Shown one piece after another: positions 52,247 through 61,209 of a DNA stretch of 64,000 bases; position 1 is the stretch's first letter; each line of letters begins with the position of its first letter. Made by a program: the position numbers and the translations under genes. The notes under the pieces are model-generated. The model did no database searches. It saw only the letters and a program-made list of their open reading frames with translations, and was not told where the DNA came from. The stretch is from Leptolyngbya subtilissima AS-A7 (GTDB lineage Bacteria > Cyanobacteriota > Cyanobacteriia > Phormidesmidales > Phormidesmidaceae), in NCBI RefSeq assembly GCF_039962255.1, contig NZ_JAMPKY010000003.1, positions 124,001 through 188,000 of the forward strand. The letters run 5' to 3'.

Positions 52247-53545
52247 ATGACATTTGCAAAGCGCGGACTGATCCTAGGTGCCACGGCCGTTGCTGTGGCG
52301 GCGGTAACTGTAACCGGCGCTGGGATTCACCTGTCCCAAAGCAAAGCTTTCTTTGAAGAAAGCCCAAAGGAACTGATTGATCAAGTTTGGCAGCTGATTG
52401 ACCGCAATTTCGTCGATGCTACCTTTAACCAGGTCGATTGGGATGCGGTGCGGACAGACTACCTGGGGCGGAACTATGCCGACCAGGAAGAAGCCTATGG
52501 CGCCATCCGCGAGATGCTAGAAAAGCTGGAAGATCCCTACACCCGCTTCATGGATCCTGAAGAGTTTCGCAGCATGCAGATTGACACCTCCGGCGAACTC
52601 ACCGGGGTTGGTATTCAAATCTCTCAGGATGAAGAGAGCAAAGAAATAGTCGTCGTAGCTCCCATCGAAGACACCCCGGCCTTCGACGCGGGCATTCGCC
52701 CCCAAGATGTGATTTTGGCCATTGATGGCGAATCCACCGAGGGCATGGAGCTCAACGATGCAGTGAGCAAAATTCGTGGCACCGTTGGCTCTGAGGTTAC
52801 CCTCACCCTGCGCCGGGGCGAAGAACAATTGGAATTCTCCATGGTGCGTGCGCGCATCGAAATCCATCCGGTGCGCTACAACGTGCAGGCTGGCCCTGAG
52901 GGACAGGTAGGCTATATTCGCCTCAACCAGTTCAGCGCTAATGCCGCCGAAGAAATGGGTGCTGCCATCGACGATCTCGAAGGTCAGGGAGTAACGGGCT
53001 ACGTGCTCGACCTGCGCTCGAACCCTGGTGGGTTGCTGTACTCCAGCATTGACATCGCCCGCATGTGGATCGACAACGGCATTATTGTGTCGACGGTGAA
53101 CCGCCAGGGGGTGGTGGATGAAGAAACCGCCAACAGCCGCGCCTTGACCGATAAGCCCCTCGTGGTGCTGGTTGACGGTGGCTCGGCCAGCGCCAGCGAA
53201 ATTTTGTCGGGGGCTCTAAGAGATAACGAGCGGGCGGTTTTGGTGGGCACTCGCACCTTCGGCAAGGGTCTGGTGCAGTCGGTGCGCAGCCTGGGCGATG
53301 GCTCTGGGGTGGCTATCACGGTGGCCAAGTACCTCACCCCCGACGGCACCGACATTAACAAGTCTGGCATTGAGCCCGACATTTCGATCGAGCTGACCGA
53401 AGAGCAGCAGGAAGAACTTTCAACGAATCGCGAGGCTATCGGCACCGAAGCCGACCCTCAATATGCGGCGGCATTGGAAGCGTTAAGCACCGAAATTAAG
53501 GAAGCCCGCGCTGGCGACAGCGTCACGACGGCACCGGGCAACTAG
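52247..53545 (+). CDS. Carboxyl-terminal processing protease (S41, CtpA/CtpB type)
   Basis: 432 residues from ATG 52247. Signal/membrane segment GLILGATAVAVAAVTVTGAG (about 7-26), helical N domain (LIDQVWQLIDRNFVD), a PDZ domain (LTGVGIQISQDEESKEI to LTLRRGEEQLEFSMVRA) and the S41 core with YIRLNQFSANAAEEM, the serine in DGGSASASEILSGAL and the lysine in TFGKGLVQSV. CtpA removes the C-terminal extension of photosystem II D1 in the lumen; paralogues act in the periplasm. Which paralogue this is cannot be told. Confidence 0.9.
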   Translation: MTFAKRGLILGATAVAVAAVTVTGAGIHLSQSKAFFEESPKELIDQVWQLIDRNFVDATFNQVDWDAVRTDYLGRNYADQEEAYGAIREMLEKLEDPYTRFMDPEEFRSMQIDTSGELTGVGIQISQDEESKEIVVVAPIEDTPAFDAGIRPQDVILAIDGESTEGMELNDAVSKIRGTVGSEVTLTLRRGEEQLEFSMVRARIEIHPVRYNVQAGPEGQVGYIRLNQFSANAAEEMGAAIDDLEGQGVTGYVLDLRSNPGGLLYSSIDIARMWIDNGIIVSTVNRQGVVDEETANSRALTDKPLVVLVDGGSASASEILSGALRDNERAVLVGTRTFGKGLVQSVRSLGDGSGVAITVAKYLTPDGTDINKSGIEPDISIELTEEQQEELSTNREAIGTEADPQYAAALEALSTEIKEARAGDSVTTAPGN

Positions 53546-53579
53546 CCAAACACCGGGTTAACAACTCGACCTGAGCAAA

Positions 53580-53607
53580 GGTCTGGGCTACGGCTCAGAC
53601 CTTTTTT
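53580..53607 (+). terminator. Rho-independent terminator of the protease gene
   Basis: GGTCTGGGC and GCTCAGACC form a 9-bp stem (one G-U) with a TACG loop, followed by TTTTTT. It overlaps the 3' end of the convergent LapA-like gene. Confidence 0.9.
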
Positions 53608-53830
53608 GACGGCGAGGTGCTCGCAGGGGATTTCCTCCCAGCACCAGCAGCACCAGGGCAGCGGCCACCATACCAGCGGCGACACAAAAGGCCAGCAGCA
53701 CCCCAAAGGGAATCGCGATCGATTGCAGGGTCAGCAATTGAATGGAGACAGGGGTGGCGTTTTGCACGGCGATAATGGCGATCGCAATCACCCAGACCGC
53801 GGGTACCAGGGCAAACACAAGTCTAATCAT
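53588..53830 (-). CDS. LapA-like (DUF1049) membrane protein
   Basis: 80 residues from ATG 53830 (MIRLVFALVPAVW); a start 16 codons upstream is possible but adds a Pro/Ser-rich tail. Two helices: VFALVPAVWVIAIAIIAVQNA (LapA-type VQNATPVSIQLL after it) and IAIPFGVLLAFCVAAGMVAAALVLLVL. The short lipopolysaccharide-assembly-protein A domain pattern matches, but the role in cyanobacteria is unknown. Confidence 0.72.
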   Translation of the reverse strand: MIRLVFALVPAVWVIAIAIIAVQNATPVSIQLLTLQSIAIPFGVLLAFCVAAGMVAAALVLLVLGGNPLRAPRRQKRSEP

Positions 53831-53890
53831 GGGCCAGGGTAGGTTGTGGGGCGACGGGGAAGGGTTGCCAAGAGACAACGCCTTTGGGTA

Positions 53891-53911
53891 GTATAGTCAA
53901 CTGGGCTATAC
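53891..53911 (+). promoter_or_regulatory. GTATAG-N9-CTATAC dyad before rplI
   Basis: A perfect 6-bp inverted repeat immediately upstream of the L9 ribosome-binding region. Each half resembles a -10 hexamer, so it may be a promoter core or an operator. Confidence 0.35.
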
Positions 53912-53921
53912 GAGAAAAATC

Positions 53922-54380
53922 ATGGCAAAACGGGTACAGGTAGTTCTCACAGAAGATGTTCGCAAGCTGGGCTATAACGGCGACTTGGTAGATGTGGCCC
54001 CTGGCTATGCACGTAATTATCTTATCCCTAACGGGAAAGCGGTGCGCACTACCCCCGGCGTGCTAAAGCAAGTAGAGCGTCGGCGCGAGGCGCAAAAGCA
54101 GCGGTTGCTAGAGATTAAGCAGGAGGCCGAAGCCACCAAGACGGCATTGACCACCATCGGCATGTTCACCATTCAAAAGCCTGTGGGTGAAAACGAAGCC
54201 ATTTTTGGTACCGTCACCTCTGCTGATGTGGCCGACGTGATCAAGTCGCTGGCGGACAAAGAAGTCGATCGCCGCGATATTTCGCTCCCCGACATCAACA
54301 AGTTGGGCGAATACCAGGCTGAAGTGAAGCTACACCCCGAAGTGACTGCTGTTGTCAACCTGCGGGTAGTTGCCGAATAA
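53922..54380 (+). CDS. rplI: 50S ribosomal protein L9
   Basis: 152 residues, normal for L9. The N domain [35 protein letters not shown] binds 23S rRNA; a long connecting helix ([19 protein letters not shown]) leads to the C domain with [14 protein letters not shown]. Stand-alone here, separate from rpsF/rpsR, with its own promoter-like dyad and a terminator 54 bp after the stop. Confidence 0.97.
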   Translation: MAKRVQVVLTEDVRKLGYNGDLVDVAPGYARNYLIPNGKAVRTTPGVLKQVERRREAQKQRLLEIKQEAEATKTALTTIGMFTIQKPVGENEAIFGTVTSADVADVIKSLADKEVDRRDISLPDINKLGEYQAEVKLHPEVTAVVNLRVVAE

Positions 54381-54433
54381 ACTGGGCTGATCTCCTGCTG
54401 GGGCAAGCCACGGGACATACAGTATTGACATTA

Positions 54434-54478
54434 AAATCGCCGTTGGGGACGCTGAGCCGTCTCGAACGGCGATTTTTT
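54434..54478 (+). terminator. Rho-independent terminator of rplI
   Basis: AATCGCCGTT (54435-54444) and AACGGCGATT (54465-54474) form a perfect 10-bp stem that continues into TTTTTT. Confidence 0.88.
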
Positions 54479-54638
54479 GTCAGTAGGGTAGCTACCGGCT
54501 GGCCTAGTTTCTTGCCATAAATTAGGAGCACTACCAAGCAAAGGGTCGATGGCTGATTTCTGAGCACCATGGGCTACAATCAAGCCACGCCCCAACATGT
54601 AGTGGTCTTCCTCCCGGCCACCGCGCAGCTTCAACACT

Positions 54639-56582
54639 ATGGATACCCCTCGCCTCCACCCCGACACTATCGAAGCGGTGCGCGATCGCGCCGATATTGT
54701 CGATGTGGTCTCCCAGCATGTGGTGCTGAAAAAGCAGGGTAAAGATTTTGTCGGCCTCTGCCCTTTCCACGAAGACAAGTCGCCCAGCTTTAGCGTCAGC
54801 CCCGGCAAGCAGTTTTACTACTGCTTTTCCTGCGGAGCCGGGGGCAACGCCTTTAAGTTCTTGATGGAGCTGAACAAGCGCTCCTTTGCCGACGTGGTGC
54901 TCGATCTAGCTCAGCGCTATCAAGTGCCGGTCACCACCCTAGAACCAGCAAAACGACAGGAGCTTCAGCGGCAGCTCACCCTGCGGGAGCAGCTCTACGA
55001 GATTTTGGCCCTGACGGCTAAATTTTATGAGCACGCCCTCCAGCAGATCGACGGGGCCACGGCCCTAGCCTACCTCTACGAGCGGGGCCTGAGCGACGCT
55101 ACCATTCAGCAGTTTCAGCTGGGGTTTGCCCCGGGGGGGTGGCAGACCCTCTATGGCTACCTGGTTGAGCAAAAGCACTACCCCGTCGAGCTAGTGGAAA
55201 AGGCGGGGCTGATTGTGCCTCGCCAAAAAGGGGATGGCTACTACGATCGCTTCCGCGATCGCCTGATGATTCCCATTCGCGATGGGCAGAGCCGAGTGAT
55301 TGGCTTTGGCGGCCGCGCCCTGGGCGACGAAAAGCCCAAATATCTCAACTCGCCCGACACCGAGCTGTTTGACAAGGGCAAGACTCTGTATGGGCTGGAT
55401 TTAGCACGGGCGGCGATCGCCAAAGATGACTGCGCCATCGTTGTCGAAGGCTATTTCGACGTCATTGCTCTCCACGCCGCAGGGCTCGAGAACTCTGTCG
55501 CCGCCCTGGGCACGGCCTTAAACGCCGCCCAGGTGCGCCAGCTGCTGCGCTACACCGAATCCAAACAAATTTTGCTCAACTTCGACGCCGATGCCGCTGG
55601 AGTCAAGGCGGCCCAGCGGGCGATCGGCGAGGTCGAAGATATGGCATACCGGGGTGACGTGCAGCTGCGGGTGCTCAACATTCCCGACGGCAAAGACCCC
55701 GACGAGTTTCTGCGGCACCACAGCGCTGCCGCTTACCGAGATTTGATTGAGGCCGCCCCCCTCTGGATTGACTGGCAGATCAATAACCTGATTGGCGGCA
55801 AAGATCTGCGCCAGGCCGACCAGTTTCAGCAGACCAGCCAGGCGGTGGTCAAGCTGCTCAGTGATATCGCCAACGCCGATACCCGCACCCACTACGTGCG
55901 CTACTGCGCCGAAATCTTTAGCAACGGCGACAGCCGCTTAGTGCCTTTGCTGGCTGAAAACCTCGTTACCCAGGTACGCCGCCAGCGCCGGACGACCTCA
56001 TCAGAAGCGCCTACCCGATCTGCCCCTGCCACCACCCCCAGCGCCAGTTCCCTAGAACAGGCCGAGGCCGCCCTGTTGCGTATTTTTCTCCACGATGCTG
56101 CTCACCGCGACGAAATTCGTCAGGTGCTCGAAGACCGCGACCTGCAATTTAGCTACTCTCACCACCGGGCCCTGTGGCGGCAGATGCAGCGACTGCTCAG
56201 CGAATCTGACGATCCCAGAGTTGATTTGGTCAACCTATTACGTAACCAACTCGCTGATACTGGCCTGGCTACCACGCCCCTGCAAGCCCTACTGCACCTC
56301 AGCGAAAAGACCAAACGCGACGTGATCCGCGCCTCCCTAATCGTTCGCGCCGCCGCCGCCTGCATGGAAAAGAACCTTTGCGAAAAGCGCTACCGCCACT
56401 TCCTTGCCCTGTGGGAAAAGACTGACTGCACCACCGCCCCCGAGCAGTTCGCCGAGTACCAGCGCCAAATCTACGCCGAAAAACGCCGTATCGAAGCTCT
56501 AGAGAAAGATCGCCAGGTCAGCTTCGAAGATCTAGCGACCATGCCCTGGGTTGGCGAGCAATACGATTCTCTCGATCGATAG
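54639..56582 (+). CDS. dnaG: DNA primase
   Basis: 647 residues. CHC2 zinc finger with C41, H44, C62 and C65 (CPFHEDKSPSFSVSPG ... YCFSCGAGG). Catalytic core with the N subdomain IPIRDGQSRVIGFGGRALG, the TOPRIM glutamate in VVEGYFDVIALH (about 266-280) and the metal aspartates in LLNFDADAAGVKAAQRA. A C-terminal helicase-binding domain follows from about residue 450. It synthesises RNA primers with DnaB. Followed by a REP-like palindrome 14 bp after the stop. Confidence 0.96.
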   Translation: MDTPRLHPDTIEAVRDRADIVDVVSQHVVLKKQGKDFVGLCPFHEDKSPSFSVSPGKQFYYCFSCGAGGNAFKFLMELNKRSFADVVLDLAQRYQVPVTTLEPAKRQELQRQLTLREQLYEILALTAKFYEHALQQIDGATALAYLYERGLSDATIQQFQLGFAPGGWQTLYGYLVEQKHYPVELVEKAGLIVPRQKGDGYYDRFRDRLMIPIRDGQSRVIGFGGRALGDEKPKYLNSPDTELFDKGKTLYGLDLARAAIAKDDCAIVVEGYFDVIALHAAGLENSVAALGTALNAAQVRQLLRYTESKQILLNFDADAAGVKAAQRAIGEVEDMAYRGDVQLRVLNIPDGKDPDEFLRHHSAAAYRDLIEAAPLWIDWQINNLIGGKDLRQADQFQQTSQAVVKLLSDIANADTRTHYVRYCAEIFSNGDSRLVPLLAENLVTQVRRQRRTTSSEAPTRSAPATTPSASSLEQAEAALLRIFLHDAAHRDEIRQVLEDRDLQFSYSHHRALWRQMQRLLSESDDPRVDLVNLLRNQLADTGLATTPLQALLHLSEKTKRDVIRASLIVRAAAACMEKNLCEKRYRHFLALWEKTDCTTAPEQFAEYQRQIYAEKRRIEALEKDRQVSFEDLATMPWVGEQYDSLDR

Positions 56583-56595
56583 CCTTCAGTCCAAC

Positions 56596-56612
56596 GGTGG
56601 GCACTGCCCACC
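56596..56612. repeat. REP-like palindrome GGTGGGCA/TGCCCACC
   Basis: A perfect 8-bp inverted repeat with a single-base centre, then CTAC. This is a common cyanobacterial intergenic palindrome type. Confidence 0.65.
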
Positions 56613-56864
56613 CTACAGCGTCTTGAGCCGAGTGATGGAGAACAACGGGGTTTGTGTCCTCTCTAGGCTCATTGGCAGGACAGAGGTTTAAACCGATGAT
56701 TGATCAATCCTTTCCGTGAGGTCAAGGACGACGGAACGTCTTTGTCGACGGGGGTCTGGGGCCAGCGAAATGGCCCCAGCGGCAGATTTGGCTTTGATTT
56801 CAATTGTGCGCCGCCACGGTCTGCGCGATCGCCAACAAGCAACTCATAACTACACTCCTAGAAT

Positions 56865-56888
56865 GGTGCACTGCTTTGCGAGTGCACC
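56865..56888. repeat. REP-like palindrome GGTGCACT/AGTGCACC
   Basis: A perfect 8-bp inverted repeat around an 8-base loop, followed by CTAC as in the neighbouring dyad. Confidence 0.6.
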
Positions 56889-56996
56889 CTACGATTTTCT
56901 TTATGGGGTAGCTGCTCAAGTACAGGAAGATGGGCACGAAGCCCCGCAACCGAGCGCTATTCTGAACAAAAGCTCACCAAAAATCCTCACTAAACC

Positions 56997-58226
56997 ATGC
57001 CTAGAGTTGCGATCGTTGGCGCTGGCCCTACCGGAGCCACCCTAGCCTTCATGCTGGCCCAACGCGGCATCCCCGTTACCCTAATTGAAGCCGCCCGCGA
57101 CTTTCAGCGTCAGTTTCGCGGTGAGGGGCTGATGCCCAGCGGCCTCGATGCCCTCACCCAAATGGGGCTAGACCCACTGCTGAAGACAGTGCCTCATCGC
57201 CCCCTCAGCGCCTGGGAATTTTGGCTCAACGATCGCCGCCTATTCCGTGCCGACGAGCCCTTGGGGGCATCCCGTCCCTGCACCCTAGTTTCCCAACCGC
57301 CGCTGTTAGAAGCCTTAGTGCAAGCTGCCCAGCGCGAACCCAATTTTGAATGGATAGCCGGAACCGCCGTGAAGGATCTGCTCTGGCAGAACGTTGACGA
57401 AGCCTCCCAAAGCGAAAATCGTGTCACTGGCATTCAACTTGCCGATGGCCGCACCATAGCCGCTGATCTGGTGATTGGAGCCGACGGTCGTGCCTCCGCA
57501 ATTCGCCAAAAAGCCGGGCTAACGCTAGAAACTCAGCCCAAAAGTATCGATGTGCTCTGGTTTAAGTTGCCCACGCCACCAGGCTATGCCGCCGACAATC
57601 GCTTTTGCACTGTGGTTAAAAAGGGACGAGTTTTCAGCCTCTTCCACGGAGCGGAAGAGGGCAAAATGCACCTCGCCTGGGCGATCGCCCCCGACGAACC
57701 CACCGAGCAGAAAGACTGGGCCACTACCTTCGCTGCCCTGGTACCACCAGAGTTCGTGGAACACTTCCAATCGGCGGGAGAGAGTATCTCATCTCCCATG
57801 CGGCTCTCGGTTCTGGTTGGTCGCTGCCCCCGCTGGCACCGTCCCGGTCTGCTGCTGCTGGGTGACGCCGCCCACCCCATGTCGCCGGTGCGCGCCCAAG
57901 GTATCAACCTGGCTTTGCGGGATGCGATCGCAGCCGCCAACCACCTGATCCCGGTGCTCAAAACCACCGACGCAGCAGCCCCAGACCTCACCGCTCTCGA
58001 TCGCGCTTTAGCCTGCATCCAAGCCGAACGCGAGCCTGAGATAATCCAGGCCCAAAAGCTCCAGGCCCACGAAGCCGGTCGGGGAGAACTACTGCGTCGC
58101 TCTGGAATTCTGCGCCAGGGGCTTAGCACCTTCTCCCCTATCCTTGGTCCCTTGGTTAAACAAGTTTGGACCCAGCAACAGCGGCCGCTGCGCGAAGGGA
58201 TGACAACAGTACGGCTGCAATCTTAG
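56997..58226 (+). CDS. FAD-dependent aromatic-type monooxygenase
   Basis: 409 residues. FAD-binding GAGPTGATLAFMLAQRGIPVTLIEA at the N terminus (about 7-31), the middle DG motif DLVIGADGRASAIRQ (about 158-172) and the second FAD motif LLLLGDAAHPMSPVRAQGINLALRDAI (about 287-313). PHBH/UbiH-like (group A) flavoprotein monooxygenase or oxidoreductase. No clear substrate; a ubiquinone-like hydroxylase is unlikely since cyanobacteria lack ubiquinone. Single gene. Confidence 0.86.
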   Translation: MPRVAIVGAGPTGATLAFMLAQRGIPVTLIEAARDFQRQFRGEGLMPSGLDALTQMGLDPLLKTVPHRPLSAWEFWLNDRRLFRADEPLGASRPCTLVSQPPLLEALVQAAQREPNFEWIAGTAVKDLLWQNVDEASQSENRVTGIQLADGRTIAADLVIGADGRASAIRQKAGLTLETQPKSIDVLWFKLPTPPGYAADNRFCTVVKKGRVFSLFHGAEEGKMHLAWAIAPDEPTEQKDWATTFAALVPPEFVEHFQSAGESISSPMRLSVLVGRCPRWHRPGLLLLGDAAHPMSPVRAQGINLALRDAIAAANHLIPVLKTTDAAAPDLTALDRALACIQAEREPEIIQAQKLQAHEAGRGELLRRSGILRQGLSTFSPILGPLVKQVWTQQQRPLREGMTTVRLQS

Positions 58227-58290
58227 GTAGGCCCCCCTCCCCCCAAAACTGAGATGGGAGCCGCTGAGATCGCACCAACGGCTTGCAAAA

Positions 58291-58332
58291 GCCCGCTGCT
58301 GTTTACCAAGGAATAGGTAAACAGCAGCGGGC
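58291..58332 (+). terminator. Perfect 17-bp hairpin after the monooxygenase gene
   Basis: GCCCGCTGCTGTTTACC and GGTAAACAGCAGCGGGC pair perfectly around AAGGAATA. No U-run follows, so termination is inferred from stem strength and position between convergent genes. Confidence 0.65.
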
Positions 58333-58389
58333 AGAGCTGCCAATACAGCAGTTAATTTAATTGACACTTTGATAACCAGAATTCTCTGT

Positions 58390-58418
58390 GTAGGGGCGTT
58401 GCAGTGCAACGCCCCTAC
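58390..58418. repeat. REP-like palindrome GTAGGGGCGTTGCA/TGCAACGCCCCTAC
   Basis: A perfect 14-bp inverted repeat around a single G. This sequence type is widespread between cyanobacterial genes and lies 56 bp from the lipoprotein stop. Confidence 0.75.
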
Positions 58419-58473
58419 GTTGACCTGTCCTAACCCGATGGACGCTGCTGTTAGGAGCGTCACAATAGCGATG

Positions 58474-59298
58474 CTATTCAGGAATAGCCGAAGGGTAGAT
58501 TTGGGTCGCAATCAGAACCGGCTTTTCGCTGTAGTCTGCCTCTAGCTGCTGTAACACTTCAGCATCCCAGGTCAAATCATAGTCGCGCTCCAGTTCACTG
58601 ACGACGAAGGGGCGCAGCACACCGGTAACCGCAACCTGTTCATTGTCAGTAATGGTAGGTGGTACCGCCTCAGACGCCGAACCTGCCTTGGGTTGGGCAT
58701 AGACAACCAGCAGGCTGTCTGCCCCTAACAGCTGGTCTTCCTGAAGGGTGAATGTGTCTTCACTCTGAATATCTTCCACGTCGCCAGTTACGGCTAAGGT
58801 CTCGCCATAGTACTGCTCAGGATTTTCAGAAATTTCACCAGGCTCTGGTGCCAGCGCGATCGACTGAGCAATGATAACCGGCTGATCCTCGTACTCTTCG
58901 TAGAGGTTTTGGTCAAGGGTTAGATCAAACTCTTGATTGACCTCTGAAATTAAGAAGTTACGAACTTCACCGGTTACCTGTACCTCAACATCGCCCTCTG
59001 GCAGTAGCAGGGGTTCGCCCGAAGCATTGATGACTAGAATGGGCTCGCTGCCAAAGAATTGTTCATCGTTGACGGTGAAAGAGTTGTCGCCTACTTTCTC
59101 GACCGGTGCGCTCCGAATAGTGACGATTTGGCCGATGTAGCCTTCGGTATTTTCAGCAACTTCCTCAGTTTGCACATTCGTCGAACCATCGGAAGTTTCC
59201 CGCTCAGGTGCGGTTTCGGCACAGGCACCCACCAGTCCGGCAATCAGACTGAGGGCAAGGGTGCTTTGAAAAAATTTCTGCTTAGTTGACCGAGCCAT
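58474..59298 (-). CDS. Lipoprotein with duplicated domain
   Basis: 274 residues from ATG 59298 (MARSTKQKFFQ). Signal peptide with lipobox LIAGLVGACAE (cysteine at about 26). The mature part holds two related halves of about 110 residues. Half 1: YIGQIVTIRSAPVEKV ... DEQFFGSEPILVINASGE ... VQVTGEVRNFLISEVNQEFDLTLD. Half 2: YYGETLAVTGDVEDIQ ... EDQLLGADSLLVVYAQ ... VAVTGVLRPFVVSELERDYDLTWD. Both end in PVII- or PVLIA-Q. Beta-rich, OB-like appearance; function unknown. AT-rich 300-bp upstream region. Confidence 0.78.
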   Translation of the reverse strand: MARSTKQKFFQSTLALSLIAGLVGACAETAPERETSDGSTNVQTEEVAENTEGYIGQIVTIRSAPVEKVGDNSFTVNDEQFFGSEPILVINASGEPLLLPEGDVEVQVTGEVRNFLISEVNQEFDLTLDQNLYEEYEDQPVIIAQSIALAPEPGEISENPEQYYGETLAVTGDVEDIQSEDTFTLQEDQLLGADSLLVVYAQPKAGSASEAVPPTITDNEQVAVTGVLRPFVVSELERDYDLTWDAEVLQQLEADYSEKPVLIATQIYPSAIPE

Positions 59299-59964
59299 AA
59301 TCTTATACTCCAAACTCAACACAACTGTTGCTGAAAAGCTGACTTTCAAAATGCTTTACTAGTGATTCCAGCCTTGCTGTTCAAAAACAAGGTTTTTTGT
59401 AGTGCACTGAATATCCAACCGTTACTTTTTTTGTCGCTAGTTTCGCTAATCACTTTTCTACTCAACACCTGTTATATGTGTTTGTGAGAGTATAGGTCAT
59501 CTGTCTAAATGCTAGTAACTATGTCTGCCCATAGATAGAAAAAGAAATAGCCTAAACGAGTGTTTGAATTATTAATTTCTGTAACTGTTTTTGCGTTTAT
59601 TTAGAAAGGGAAATTTAGCGAGTGGTTTTGGCGGGCCACCGAAGCTGCTGCAAAGCCACTAGGGCTATGCGGTACTACTTTTGTATAGTTTCCAGGTCTT
59701 ATTGGTGGTTGGGGTCTTCTGGCTACTGTGCCAGATGGCTTCAAAGTGCTCTTGCGGAATGTAGTGCTGTTTTAAGCGAATAAACGAGGCAATGGCGGCA
59801 TCGCCCTCAGCACCCACAGCAATATGCTCAAGCACGGATAGCCTGGCAGTAAGTATTACCGCCAGGCTAAAAAAGGCTCAGCGAAGTCGCCACTGCAGGC
59901 GGGTGCACCACACCAGCACTTTCAAATTTCAGATTGAGGATGGCCCGGACTATGCAGCGATCGC
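59299..59964. other. Intergenic region, mostly AT-rich
   Basis: 666 bp. The first ~340 bp (to 59640) hold the lipoprotein promoter and nothing else recognised. Then a short minus-strand frame (59665-59835) and an imperfect 13-bp hairpin AGCCTGGCAGTAA/TTACCGCCAGGCT (59839-59869) that is followed by A6 on plus. Confidence 0.4.
59665..59835 (-). CDS. Possible small ORF or gene remnant
   Basis: A 56-codon frame from GTG 59835: VLEHIAVGAEGDAAIASF, RLKQHYIPQEHFEAIWH and KTPTTNKTWKLYKSSTA. The amino-acid composition looks protein-like, but no family was recognised and no ribosome-binding site was seen. It may be the C-terminal scrap of a lost gene. Confidence 0.3.
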   Translation of the reverse strand: MLEHIAVGAEGDAAIASFIRLKQHYIPQEHFEAIWHSSQKTPTTNKTWKLYKSSTA

Positions 59965-60951
59965 TTAATCGAGCCCCAGCTCGCGCTTGAGCAAGTTGAT
60001 CGACTTTTCGCCGATGTAGTTGTCACAGACGATTAGCTTGGGAGGGCGAATCAAGTCTTCGCGGGCTTCGGCGATCGCCTCTTTGACCGTGGGCAAACTT
60101 GCCTCGTCAAACACCACAATGGTCTGGGCACTGTGGATCACGGCATTGAGCTTGTAGGGGTCATCGGTTTGGGCCGACATCAGCAAAATTTCGTCGCCCC
60201 GGAGGCTGTAGCTAATCACCTCCGCTGCCCGCAAAATGCCGGTGCTGACGCTGACCATGCCCAGGCAGGTGCCCTTGGGCAAATCCTTCAGCAGGCCCAG
60301 CTCTTTTTTATAGTCGTAGATATCGACGGGGATGACCCGCACCGACTTGGGAGCCGCGATCGCCTCCGCTTCGCTAATGAAGTAGCGACTGGTGACCACC
60401 GTACCTGAGCGGGTCTGGGCCAAAATCGTGTCGAGTTCTTCGAGGGGCACCAGCTGCACTGGAATGTGCAGGGCGCTCTCTAGCTCACGCACCATCAGCT
60501 GCCCGGCCCCAATGTCTTGCCCCGGGGCGGTGACCAGTACCCGAGCGCTACAGCGCAGCCGCCAGTCGATCTCCGCCAAGAACAATTCTCGCGCCTGGTT
60601 GAGCGAGCAGCCCTGGCGCAGCAGCTCGTCTAGCCCAGTCTCGACCACATCGCGCGCCTGGGGAAACTCGGCCCATAGCACGGTCTGGGGACGAGCGCTG
60701 TCGGTGCTGTTTTGCTCGCGCACGTAGATGCCAGAGCCGGGCATGGCCTCGACCACGCCGGCGTCTTCGAGCTGACGATAGACCTTGCTGATGGTGTTGC
60801 GGTGCAGGCCCGTCTGCATGGCTAGCTGCCGGGTGCTGGGCAGCCGATAGCCAGGTGGATACTGCCGGGATGCGATCGCAAACCAAATCTGGTCGTAGAG
60901 CTGGGTCGACGCCGGAATCTCGCTATCGGGCTGAATGTGAAACTGCACCAC
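59965..60951 (-). CDS. GntR-family transcriptional regulator
   Basis: 328 residues from GTG 60951 (VVQFHIQPDSEIPAS), preferred over longer frames that lack conserved sequence. N-terminal winged helix of about 75 residues: QLYDQIWFAIASRQYPPGYRLPSTRQLAMQTGLHRNTISKVYRQLEDAGVV. The C-terminal part (about 90-328) is not of the common FCD or UTRA type; it has ARVLVTAPGQDIGAGQL and TVVTSRYFISEAEAIA. It is a cyanobacterium-typical arrangement whose ligand is unknown. Divergent from the dienelactone hydrolase gene, which it may control. Confidence 0.85.
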   Translation of the reverse strand: MVQFHIQPDSEIPASTQLYDQIWFAIASRQYPPGYRLPSTRQLAMQTGLHRNTISKVYRQLEDAGVVEAMPGSGIYVREQNSTDSARPQTVLWAEFPQARDVVETGLDELLRQGCSLNQARELFLAEIDWRLRCSARVLVTAPGQDIGAGQLMVRELESALHIPVQLVPLEELDTILAQTRSGTVVTSRYFISEAEAIAAPKSVRVIPVDIYDYKKELGLLKDLPKGTCLGMVSVSTGILRAAEVISYSLRGDEILLMSAQTDDPYKLNAVIHSAQTIVVFDEASLPTVKEAIAEAREDLIRPPKLIVCDNYIGEKSINLLKRELGLD

Positions 60952-61209
60952 CAAACCACCTCCAGGCTTTTGCCAGACAAACCATCGTGCCCATTTTGTG
61001 ATCAAACCAGTAGGTCAGACCAACATGAGGGCCACTGAGAACTAAATACACCGCCCGTACTGACAATTTAGGACGATTCTTAAAAAGTGGCTGGGTTTTG
61101 TTAGCCGCCCCCGCCTGCCGCAATGTTTTTTGACAATTGTAGGCCTCCCCACCAGCGCTCAGGCCAGCGTTAAAGTAAGAGTAATCAGTATAGACAACGA
61201 CAACTCGCC

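Larger units (their letters stand above)
56583..56996. other. Intergenic region with REP-like palindromes
   Basis: 414 bp with no recognised gene. Two dyads lie in it: GGTGGGCA-C-TGCCCACC (56596-56612) and GGTGCACT-N8-AGTGCACC (56865-56888), each followed by CCTAC or CTAC. Confidence 0.5.

Noticed and set aside
56716-57045. 109-codon frame between dnaG and the monooxygenase gene
   Set aside because: No family features; it crosses a palindrome and overlaps the monooxygenase start in another frame.
59839-59869. Hairpin AGCCTGGC/GCCAGGCT as a terminator
   Set aside because: It is followed by A6 rather than T-run on plus, and on minus the T-run precedes the stem, so it does not fit a rho-independent terminator.
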